DNA of 19,589 nt from Treponema sp. Its GTDB lineage: Bacteria > Spirochaetota > Spirochaetia > Treponematales > Breznakiellaceae. The notes beneath the pieces are model-generated. The model had not been told where the DNA came from and ran no database searches. It was given only the letters and a program-made list of their open reading frames with translations. Positions within the stretch are counted from its first letter, which is position 1. The number at the start of each line of letters is the position of its first letter. Where the stretch lies: assembly GCA_031258505.1 (NCBI GenBank), contig JAIRMT010000149.1, positions 1 to 19,589 on the forward strand, written 5' to 3'. Positions 13,468 through 19,589 of this stretch are shown here, one piece after another. A program made the position numbers and the translations under genes.

Positions 13468-14679
13468 TTACGCCTGTCCAAGCATCAGCGTGTCTTTGAG
13501 TTGCTCAAGGGGTTTGCCATAGAGATACTCAATGAGAGAGCGGCTCTCTTCCGGCGTCATTCCTACGAAACGGCAACCCCAATAATCCACCGCCCCTTCC
13601 CGATAGTAGCGGATGATGCGGGCTGACGTGTTTATGCTCTGAGTTCCTGTGTTGAGCTTGAGCGCTATCTCTTTACCTGTCGTGAATGACGGGGTAAGTG
13701 ATGACTGAGGATAGGAAAACAGTATCCCTGACGCGCTGATGTCAACGCCATTCCCCTTAAAAAACTTGTTTTTCAGGGAACAGGAGGCGAAGTAACCACG
13801 CGCCACAAGCGCGGCGCTGAGACTTTTTCCGTACTGATAGAGCGTTGCGATATGTTCGATGCTCAACGGAGCCTTATCCTCGGCGCTCACCCAAAGCTGG
13901 ATACACCCGATTACATAGCGTTCAAAGAACAAGGGAACCCAGACACAGGAACGTAGTCCCTCATCCTGCCTTGCCTTTACAAATTGCATGAACTGTTGTG
14001 GGTCTATGTCGCTCGTACGGAAAAGCTTGGTCGTGATGAGACGTTTTTCCGGTGTTTCATCAACTTCAGGCAAGCTTACCTCGATTGAGGGCAGGAACAG
14101 GGTTTTCCCTGTTTTCATAATAAGGCTCTTTTCACACTCAAGCGGATTGGCCTTCGCGTCCCTAAACAGCGTCAGTTTATAAGCATCGGCAATAGTCTTC
14201 GCCCACTCGGCAAGGTGGGCAACAATGGCATTGTAATCGCTCTTCTCAAGACCAGGGAACGGTGCAGCGGCGTCTTCCTGCTCCAGTAACGGGAAGGGAA
14301 GTACAAACTTTTCTTCAAGCGAGGCGAATTGTATACTCATGTCGGAAGGGAAGGCTTGCCGTGAGTTAGAACGCCCAAGGTTACGGTATAAGAACTCTGG
14401 TATCGTGGTAATATGGTTTTGTTTCACCTTATCTTTTATCTCCACAGTGAAGAAGATGTTCATACCCATGTAGTTTGCCACGAGGTTGAGTTTTTTCCCG
14501 GGCGCCGTGGCTATTTCCGGCAAGGGGCGATCCGGCGTCAGAATCAGCGCGGTCTTGTTGACTTCGGTCAGCACGAAACTGTAATCATTACGTTCTATAA
14601 GAGAATTCATAACAATGCGCTTGCTATGCAGGGTATTGAGAATAGATTCTTTTTCTATACGTTTTATCTCGGTTGCCAT
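13468..14679 (-). CDS. PilZ-like domain protein
   Basis: The 403-residue cytoplasmic protein has three parts. Residues 1-110 form a YcgR-N-like beta-rich segment (IVMNSLIERNDYSFVLTEVNKTALILTP). Residues 115-290 resemble a GAF-type module (VWVPLFFERYVIGCIQLWVSAED). The C-terminal domain (about 295-390) has the PilZ phrase VDISASGILFSY (312-323) and a late GCRFVGMTPEE strand. The upstream RxxxR of classical c-di-GMP binders is not evident, so cyclic-di-GMP binding is uncertain. It may be a spirochaetal family of the DUF1577 type. The ATG at 14677-14679 has AAGGACC upstream. It lies 26 bases after the neighbouring secreted protein, in the same operon. It faces the OTC gene, with a 21-base gap between the two stops. 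Proximity to flaB suggests a motility link, by position only. Confidence 0.65.
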   Translation of the reverse strand: MATEIKRIEKESILNTLHSKRIVMNSLIERNDYSFVLTEVNKTALILTPDRPLPEIATAPGKKLNLVANYMGMNIFFTVEIKDKVKQNHITTIPEFLYRNLGRSNSRQAFPSDMSIQFASLEEKFVLPFPLLEQEDAAAPFPGLEKSDYNAIVAHLAEWAKTIADAYKLTLFRDAKANPLECEKSLIMKTGKTLFLPSIEVSLPEVDETPEKRLITTKLFRTSDIDPQQFMQFVKARQDEGLRSCVWVPLFFERYVIGCIQLWVSAEDKAPLSIEHIATLYQYGKSLSAALVARGYFASCSLKNKFFKGNGVDISASGILFSYPQSSLTPSFTTGKEIALKLNTGTQSINTSARIIRYYREGAVDYWGCRFVGMTPEESRSLIEYLYGKPLEQLKDTLMLGQA

Positions 14680-14705
14680 GTGTATCGGTCCTTATCGTTA
14701 AATTA

Positions 14706-15230
14706 TTAGAAAACCCGTTCATACGGAGATGTATATCCAATATCATCGGCTGAAAACGTCTTTGCCTGTTCCAGTATCAGATCATCCACCAACCATGTCT
14801 CATACTCAAAGCGCAGATACAACTCGCCACTTATCCATTGTTCGCTACCGATCAAGCGAATGAGGAACGAAACGCTTCCATCTTCCTCGTTACGGCTACT
14901 CCCCAGCCTGAACTTTTGTATCGCAAGCGGCTCAAGCGCAACAAGAAGCTCATCAAGAAACGAGGCGTCAAGCGCCGCAAGTATCGAAGCCTCACGGTCG
15001 TTCTCCATAAGCGCGGTAAGAAACCGTGTCGCCGCGCGGTATGCCCCGACCTCAACAGCGCCCCGGCCTAGATCACCTATCACCGTATCGCTGGGATACC
15101 TCAGCGCCTCGCCTTGCTGGGGACGTCGTAATGCTTCAGGAAGCATGGTCCAGTCATCCTGAGCTGCGATACCTGCGGCGACAAAGCATAAAAGCGTCAG
15201 TATGTGCGCGAAGGCGCTTATTGTTTTCAT
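14706..15230 (-). CDS. Secreted protein of unknown function
   Basis: The 174-residue protein starts with a signal peptide (MKTISAFAHILTLLCFVAAGIAAQ) and continues as a soluble alpha/beta domain. Residues 38-95 are helical (GEALRYPSDTVIGDLGRGAV, ASFLDELLVALE). Residues 98-160 are strands typical of a small secreted domain (FRLGSSRNEEDGSVSFLIRLIG, GELYLRFEYETWLVDDLILE). No family was recognised. The ATG is at 15228-15230; the upstream ribosome site is weak. It is followed by the PilZ-like gene with a 26-base gap, so they should be co-transcribed. It is divergent to flaB, with 202 bases between them holding the flaB promoter. Confidence 0.7.
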   Translation of the reverse strand: MKTISAFAHILTLLCFVAAGIAAQDDWTMLPEALRRPQQGEALRYPSDTVIGDLGRGAVEVGAYRAATRFLTALMENDREASILAALDASFLDELLVALEPLAIQKFRLGSSRNEEDGSVSFLIRLIGSEQWISGELYLRFEYETWLVDDLILEQAKTFSADDIGYTSPYERVF

Positions 15231-15324
15231 AAACTTGATACTAAAGGATTACACGCCCGTGTGTAAATAAGGCAAAGCGGGAATCTGTTACCAAGAATTC
15301 TACCATTTATTTGTTAAAGATTAC

Positions 15325-15351
15325 TAAAGCCCTTTTCACAAACGCCGAAGA
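15325..15351 (+). promoter_or_regulatory. Sigma-28 promoter of flaB
   Basis: TAAAGCCC (15325-15332), an exact 11-base spacer, and GCCGAAGA (15344-15351) match the FliA/sigma-28 consensus TAAAGTTT-N11-GCCGATAA. The flaB start codon is 81 bases downstream. Flagellin genes in spirochaetes are known to use this sigma factor, so late-flagellar control of this gene is likely. Confidence 0.75.
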
Positions 15352-15432
15352 TATATTGAAAACTAATGGCAAAAATCAGAGCGCTGAAAAGTCAAGGATG
15401 ACAATGCGCCGAGCCAAAGGAGAAGAAGATAT

Positions 15433-16293
15433 ATGATTATCAATCATAACTTGAGCGCAATGTATGCAAACCGTAATCTTGGTGTTACTCAGACGAACAT
15501 CACAAGGAACATGGAGAGATTGTCTAGTGGTTTGCGTATCAACCGCGCTGCCGACGATGCGTCGGGGCTTGCGGTTTCTGAGAAGTTGCGTAGCCAGATT
15601 CGCGGCCTGAATCAGGCGTCTGCCAATGCCCAGAATGGCGTTTCCTTCATTCAAACCACGGAAGGTTACTTGCAGGAAAGCCAGGACATTTTACAGCGTC
15701 TGCGTGAGCTTTCAGTGCAATCCGCCAACGGCATCTATACCGCTGAAGACCGGATGTACATCCAGCTTGAGGTATCTGCGCTTATTGACGAACTGGATCG
15801 AGTCGCGTCTCACGCTCAGTTCAATGGTATGAATCTGCTGACCGGCAGGTTTGGTCGTGAAGTCGGGGAAAACACGGTTACTGCTTCCATGTGGTTACAC
15901 ATTGGCGCCAACATGGATCAGCGTGAACGGATTTTTATTGGAACTATGACCGCAGGCGCCCTTGGTCTTCGGAACATCGGTGATTATGAAATTCTTTCCC
16001 TGGAATCCCCGGATGATGCCAACCGCGCCATTGGAACCCTTGATGAAGCCCTGAAGAAGGTGAGTAAACAGCGGGCTGATCTTGGCGCTTACCAAAACCG
16101 GCTTGAACAAGCCATCAACGGCATGGACGTTGGCGCTGAAAATATGCAGGCCGCTGAATCCCGTATCCGCGATAGTAACATGGCTAACGAGATGGTTGAC
16201 TTCACGAAGAACCAGATACTCTCCCAGGCCGGAACCGCGATGCTGGCACAGGCCAATCAGCGAACCCAGGGCATACTCCAGCTTTTGCAGTAG
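15433..16293 (+). CDS. flaB: Periplasmic core flagellin FlaB
   Basis: The 286-residue protein is a full-length spirochaetal FlaB. The D0/D1 N-terminus is classical (MIINHNLSAMYANRNLG, RLSSGLRINRAADDASGLAV, ANAQNGVSFIQTTEGYL), and the C-terminus has NMQAAESRIRDSNMANEMVDF and NQRTQGILQLLQ. There is no large variable D2/D3 region, as expected for flagella kept in the periplasm. The protein forms the core of the periplasmic filament. The ATG at 15433 has AAAGGAG ten bases upstream, a sigma-28 promoter is at 15325, and an intrinsic terminator follows, so it is a single-gene unit. Treponemes often carry several flaB copies (flaB1-3); which one this is cannot be told from this window. Confidence 0.95.
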   Translation: MIINHNLSAMYANRNLGVTQTNITRNMERLSSGLRINRAADDASGLAVSEKLRSQIRGLNQASANAQNGVSFIQTTEGYLQESQDILQRLRELSVQSANGIYTAEDRMYIQLEVSALIDELDRVASHAQFNGMNLLTGRFGREVGENTVTASMWLHIGANMDQRERIFIGTMTAGALGLRNIGDYEILSLESPDDANRAIGTLDEALKKVSKQRADLGAYQNRLEQAINGMDVGAENMQAAESRIRDSNMANEMVDFTKNQILSQAGTAMLAQANQRTQGILQLLQ

Positions 16294-16316
16294 TTATCTA
16301 CATAGGAGATGCTCAC

Positions 16317-16354
16317 AAAACGCGCCCTTCGGCTATCGACCGGGCGCGTTTTTC
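16317..16354 (+). terminator. Intrinsic terminator of flaB
   Basis: AAAACGCGCCC (16317-16327) and GGGCGCGTTTT (16342-16352) form a perfect 11-bp GC-rich stem with a 14-base loop, followed by more T. It lies 24 bases after the flaB stop. Confidence 0.85.
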
Positions 16355-16496
16355 ATAAAAGCCCAACCCGCTGGAAGCGGTGTGGTGTCAGATACGATAA
16401 CGCTGCGTTTCCTGTGAGCGTGTGAAGCGGTGTAGACACCATGAAGGCATTAGGTTGCGCCTCCTCGCAGGCGTGGATGAAACAGATAAACAAACT

Positions 16497-17492
16497 ATGA
16501 GCCATTATCGTATACCCAAACCCCGTGTTACCGAATTCGCGCCGCCGATCTATTATTGCCGACGCGCAAGCGAAGCGCTGAAACTGGATGGCAACCTCAA
16601 CAAGCCGTTCTGGAAAGACGCGCCATGGACAGCCGATTTCCGCGACATTGAAGGCACGGATAAACCCACGCCGCGTTTCAGGACACGCGCCAAACTGCTC
16701 TGGGACCATACCGCGCTCTACATCGGCGCTGAACTGCAGGGACACGAAATCTGGGGAACCGTTAGCAAACGGGACCACATCATCTTCCATGACAATGATT
16801 TTGAGATATTCATTGATCCTGATGGTGATACCCATGTGTACTGCGAGTTTGAGATGAACGCCCTTAACACTCTGTGGGACCTCCTCATGGTTAAGCCCTA
16901 TCGGGACGGCGGCAAGTTTATCAACAGCTTTGACATCAAAGGGCTGGAGACAGCGGTACTCATCGACGGAGAGCTGAACAATCCATCCGCGAAGAATCGC
17001 GCATGGAGCCTAGAAGTGAAGATGCCCTTTGAGTCCCTGTCCGAATGTTACAAGCCCGGAGCCATACCACAAGCCGGAGACTACTGGCGAATGAACTTCT
17101 CCCGCGTCCACTGGCCGGTGGACATTGTGAACAACACATACCAAAAGCGCGTAAACCCACAGACCGCTAAACCTTACACAGAGGACAACTGGGTATGGTC
17201 GCCCACCGGCCTGGTCAACATCCATTATCCAGAGCTATGGGGCTTTGTGTTTTTCTGCAACGCTGCCGAGAGCTATGCTGTTCCCGCTGACGAGTTCCTC
17301 AAATGGCGACTGCGCCGCGTCTACTACCAACTCCACGCGGCCTTTGACGAAACCAGCCATTTTTCCCCAGCCGAATTCCCGGAAGGCATAAGCGTTCAAA
17401 CCACAGACTATGACTTCACCCTGTCCTGCCCGACCTCAGACGGCAAGAGCCGCCTCGTCATGCGCGCTGATGGCTGGGTTGGGCGGGTATAG
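16497..17492 (+). CDS. CBM9-like carbohydrate-binding domain protein
   Basis: The product from the ATG at 16497 is 331 residues. The frame is open to an in-frame GTG at 16422, but residues before SHYRIPKPRV do not look like family sequence, so 16497 is preferred even though no clear ribosome site is seen. The central part (about residues 20-200) has the CBM9/DOMON layout: LKLDGNLNKPFWKDAPWT, the long strand pair TRAKLLWDHTALYIGAELQG, NDFEIFIDPDGDTHVYCEFE, AWSLEVKMPFESL, and GDYWRMNFSRVHWP. Family members are often annotated as carbohydrate-binding family 9-like proteins and have no catalytic residues of their own. No signal peptide is seen, so a cytoplasmic location is implied. It follows flaB with a terminator between, so it is a separate unit, and is convergent with the ABC transporter. 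The ligand is unknown. Confidence 0.75.
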   Translation: MSHYRIPKPRVTEFAPPIYYCRRASEALKLDGNLNKPFWKDAPWTADFRDIEGTDKPTPRFRTRAKLLWDHTALYIGAELQGHEIWGTVSKRDHIIFHDNDFEIFIDPDGDTHVYCEFEMNALNTLWDLLMVKPYRDGGKFINSFDIKGLETAVLIDGELNNPSAKNRAWSLEVKMPFESLSECYKPGAIPQAGDYWRMNFSRVHWPVDIVNNTYQKRVNPQTAKPYTEDNWVWSPTGLVNIHYPELWGFVFFCNAAESYAVPADEFLKWRLRRVYYQLHAAFDETSHFSPAEFPEGISVQTTDYDFTLSCPTSDGKSRLVMRADGWVGRV

Positions 17493-17517
17493 TCAGCCTC
17501 CATAACCCGCGCGCAGC

Positions 17518-19350
17518 TTAGTCCCGAAGCACCCGGTCCTCAAGCTCTTCCTCAAACTGGCGGGTATAGAGCGCGTGATAATGCCCGGCGGCGCGCATAA
17601 GCTCGTGGTGGGTTCCCCGCTCAATGATCTTTCCATCATCAACGACCAGGATTATGTCAGCGCCCCGAATCGTGGACAGACGATGAGCTATCACAAAACT
17701 GGTGCGCCCCTCAAGAAGGCGGGAAATGGCGTTTTGAAGGAGCAGTTCCATCTCCGTATCCACCGAACTAGTGGCCTCGTCCAGAATGAAGATACGCGGG
17801 TCTGCCAGCACAGCGCGGGCAAAGGAGATAAGCTGCTTTTCACCAGTGGAAAGCCGGTCGCCGCCCTCGCCAACCTCAGTATCAAAACCCTTTTCCAGCT
17901 TGGCTATAACCGTATCCGCGTGAACGATTCTCGCAGCAGCCTCAACCTCCTCATCAGTGGCATTCAAGCGCCCATAGCGGATGTTATCCCGAATACTTCC
18001 AGTAAACAGGTGGGGACTTTGAAGCACATAGCCCAGAGCGCTATGCAGCCAGAGCTGACTCCGCTCACGGTAGTCACGGCCGTCAATCAGGATTGCTCCG
18101 CCAGTGGGTTCAAAGAAGCGGCAAACCAGATTCACGAGTGTGGACTTACCCGCGCCGGTTTCACCCACAATGGCTATGTAGGTTCCGGCGTTCACGCGCA
18201 GGTTAAAGTGTTCCAGCACGTTCTCCTTACCATCAGAATAGCGAAAGCTAACATCCTTAAACTCAACCTCGCCGCGTATCGGCTCCCAATTCTCTTGCTT
18301 TGGGGAAAAGGTATCGCCGTACTTTGCGATCACGCTCGGCGTGTCAGTGATCTCCGGCGTCTGGTCCAGCAGGCCGCTGACCCGCTCCACATTTGCCTGA
18401 GTAGCAACGAACTCAGTGAAAATGTTCGCAATGTTCTGTATAGGATCAAAGAAGCCGCCCGCGTATTGTAAAAAAATTGCCAGTATCGAAAGGTCAGCCC
18501 CCAGCGCGACAATCTCATAGCCGCCATAGCTCAGAACCGCTGCTGTTGCAAGCGAACCGACAAACAGCACTAGCGGTATGAACATCGAGCGCAGAGACGC
18601 AAGACGGTTCGCGCGCCGCCGGTACTCGCCGGTTATACCAGCGTATTCCGCGAGACTCTGCTCCTCTGTTACCAGCACCTTAACAGTACGAGCGCCAGTG
18701 ATGCCCTCGTTCATAGCGCCAGTCATCTTGGAATTGAGCTTCCGCACAATGCGGTTAATGGCCAGTATCTTGCCCTCGAAAACCCAGGTGAGTATAGCCA
18801 GCGGCGGGATAGTGGCGCAGACAATGAGCGCCAGCCGCCAGTGGACAAGAAACATTGAGATAACCACGCCCACGCAGTAAAACACTGACCATGAAAAGTC
18901 GATAAGCCCCCAAGCAACAAGGTCGCCTATGCGTCCAGTGTCTGAATTAGTTCGCGCCATCATGTAGCCAACCGGAGTCTTATTATAGTAGGAAAAACTC
19001 AGCTTCTGGAGGTGGAAGAACACAGCGTTTCGCAGACTCCGGCTGATGCCCACCTCAGCCCTAATCCCCAGAGCCACAAAGAACCGTACATTGATAGCCT
19101 GAATCGTTACCATGAACATTGCCGCGCCTAAGAACCACCACATTCCATCAAGGCTTCGCGGTTCAATGTTATGCTTTATGGCATAACCCAGAAGCAGGGG
19201 AAGCGCCACATCCACCGTCGCCGCACAGAGCATAAGCGCCATGCAGCGCAAAAGGTACGTTTTCTGCGGCGCGATGAACGGCGCCATCTTCTTCCAGATA
19301 GCCAGAGACATAGGTTTCTTATAATCAATCTCTTCTTCGTAATCAGCCAC
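17518..19350 (-). CDS. ABC exporter half-transporter (membrane plus ATPase)
   Basis: The 610-residue protein fuses six membrane helices (about residues 30-320) with an ATP-binding domain, as in the MsbA/ABCB exporter class. The ATPase motifs are complete: Walker A GETGAGKST (396-404), Q444 in LQSPHLF, signature LSTGEKQ (500-506), Walker B FILDE (521-525), and switch H556 (AHRLS). The signature is STGEK rather than the canonical SGGQ. That form is common in one half of heterodimeric exporters and would fit a partner encoded upstream, outside the window to the right. The start is GTG at 19348-19350 with GGGAG seven bases upstream. A hairpin with a T-run precedes it. Substrate, drug, lipid or peptide, cannot be told. 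Confidence 0.9.
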   Translation of the reverse strand: MADYEEEIDYKKPMSLAIWKKMAPFIAPQKTYLLRCMALMLCAATVDVALPLLLGYAIKHNIEPRSLDGMWWFLGAAMFMVTIQAINVRFFVALGIRAEVGISRSLRNAVFFHLQKLSFSYYNKTPVGYMMARTNSDTGRIGDLVAWGLIDFSWSVFYCVGVVISMFLVHWRLALIVCATIPPLAILTWVFEGKILAINRIVRKLNSKMTGAMNEGITGARTVKVLVTEEQSLAEYAGITGEYRRRANRLASLRSMFIPLVLFVGSLATAAVLSYGGYEIVALGADLSILAIFLQYAGGFFDPIQNIANIFTEFVATQANVERVSGLLDQTPEITDTPSVIAKYGDTFSPKQENWEPIRGEVEFKDVSFRYSDGKENVLEHFNLRVNAGTYIAIVGETGAGKSTLVNLVCRFFEPTGGAILIDGRDYRERSQLWLHSALGYVLQSPHLFTGSIRDNIRYGRLNATDEEVEAAARIVHADTVIAKLEKGFDTEVGEGGDRLSTGEKQLISFARAVLADPRIFILDEATSSVDTEMELLLQNAISRLLEGRTSFVIAHRLSTIRGADIILVVDDGKIIERGTHHELMRAAGHYHALYTRQFEEELEDRVLRD

Positions 19351-19366
19351 AAAATACTCCCATCAG

Positions 19367-19393
19367 AAAACAAATGGCGCCAAGCGCCATTTG
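19367..19393 (-). terminator. Terminator-like hairpin before the ABC gene
   Basis: CAAATGGCGC (19371-19380) and GCGCCATTTG (19384-19393) form a perfect 10-bp stem over a 3-base loop. On the minus strand the stem is followed by TTTT (19367-19370), then the ABC ribosome site and GTG start. It could end an upstream minus-strand gene outside the window or act as a leader attenuator for the transporter. Confidence 0.55.
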
Positions 19394-19483
19394 CTAAACA
19401 TAACACTTCAGCGGCATAGCGTCAAAGATACACAGTGGTTCTGGACACAGAGTAACTCGCCTTACGCACTGGAAAGAAAAAGA

Positions 19484-19560
19484 TCATCGAATTACGCGAA
19501 TGAACGCGAATCTTCTTTAGAGAAATGACATATTCGCGTATATTAGCGTCCATTCGATGA
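19484..19560. repeat. Imperfect 28-bp inverted repeat, ATTCGCGT family
   Basis: The left arm (19484-19511) starts TCATCGAAT and ends ACGCGAAT. The right arm (19532-19560) starts ATTCGCGT and ends ATTCGATGA. They pair with about four mismatches and one gap over a 20-base loop. The A/T and CGCG composition and the lack of coding sense fit an intergenic repeat of the REP or MITE type. The window ends soon after, so its full extent is unknown. Confidence 0.6.
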
Positions 19561-19589
19561 CCAATTCTTACCGTTTTTTCTTCCTGCGT

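Noticed and set aside
16422..16496. Upstream GTG start for the CBM9-like gene
   Set aside because: The extra 25 residues are basic, unlike the family, and begin beside a repeat-like stretch; the ATG at 16497 fits better, though neither has a clear ribosome site.
17575..18471. Long plus-strand frame opposite the ABC exporter (298 codons)
   Set aside because: It mirrors the GC-rich ABC coding strand and has no recognisable protein features.

Overview
The window looks like a chromosomal stretch of a spirochaete of the Treponema group, possibly a host-associated (gut) treponeme of mid GC content. The evidence is a periplasmic core flagellin (FlaB) behind a near-consensus sigma-28 promoter, a bactofilin/TPR gene pair, a PilZ-type protein, a CsgG-like secreted protein, and several signal-peptide proteins of spirochaetal style. 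No database search was possible, so the species is not fixed. No rRNA, tRNA or CRISPR array was seen.

Region 1 (1-3703, all minus strand): a SplB-like radical SAM protein, a truncated CDP-alcohol phosphatidyltransferase that keeps a good promoter and ribosome site, and a compact operon bactofilin -> secreted TPR protein -> MtaB tRNA methylthiotransferase. The TPR ribosome site lies inside the last codons of the bactofilin gene.

Region 2 (about 3760-9180, accessory and decaying): a block bracketed by two fold-back elements (3762-3898 and 9026-9175). The elements share 16-18 bp inverted termini but have different, strongly structured interiors. Between them lie a CsgG-like secreted protein, a frameshifted Cache-type sensor remnant, a coiled-coil plus PD-(D/E)XK nuclease-like protein built on seven 11-residue repeats, an HU-like/DUF4469-like protein, and a nonribosomal peptide synthetase remnant (A-domain end, carrier protein, condensation domain) broken by four frame changes. 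The NRPS remnant stops at the edge of the second element. This is the least ordinary part of the window.

Region 3 (9266-13446, plus strand): a small secreted protein of unknown function, an M24 metallopeptidase with all five metal ligands, a DHH/DHHA1 phosphoesterase (NrnA-like) in tight linkage, a 600-base gap with decayed coding sequence and 44-bp palindromic tandem repeats, and an ornithine carbamoyltransferase. The M24 gene carries a terminator-shaped hairpin within its first codons.

Region 4 (13468-19589): a PilZ-like protein and a secreted protein on the minus strand; divergently, flaB with a sigma-28 promoter and an intrinsic terminator; a CBM9-like protein; and, convergent to it, an ABC exporter half-transporter. 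The right edge is intergenic and carries a terminator-like hairpin and a 28-bp imperfect inverted repeat. Pairing of the PilZ protein and its secreted neighbour with flaB suggests a motility or envelope locus, but that link is inferred from position only.
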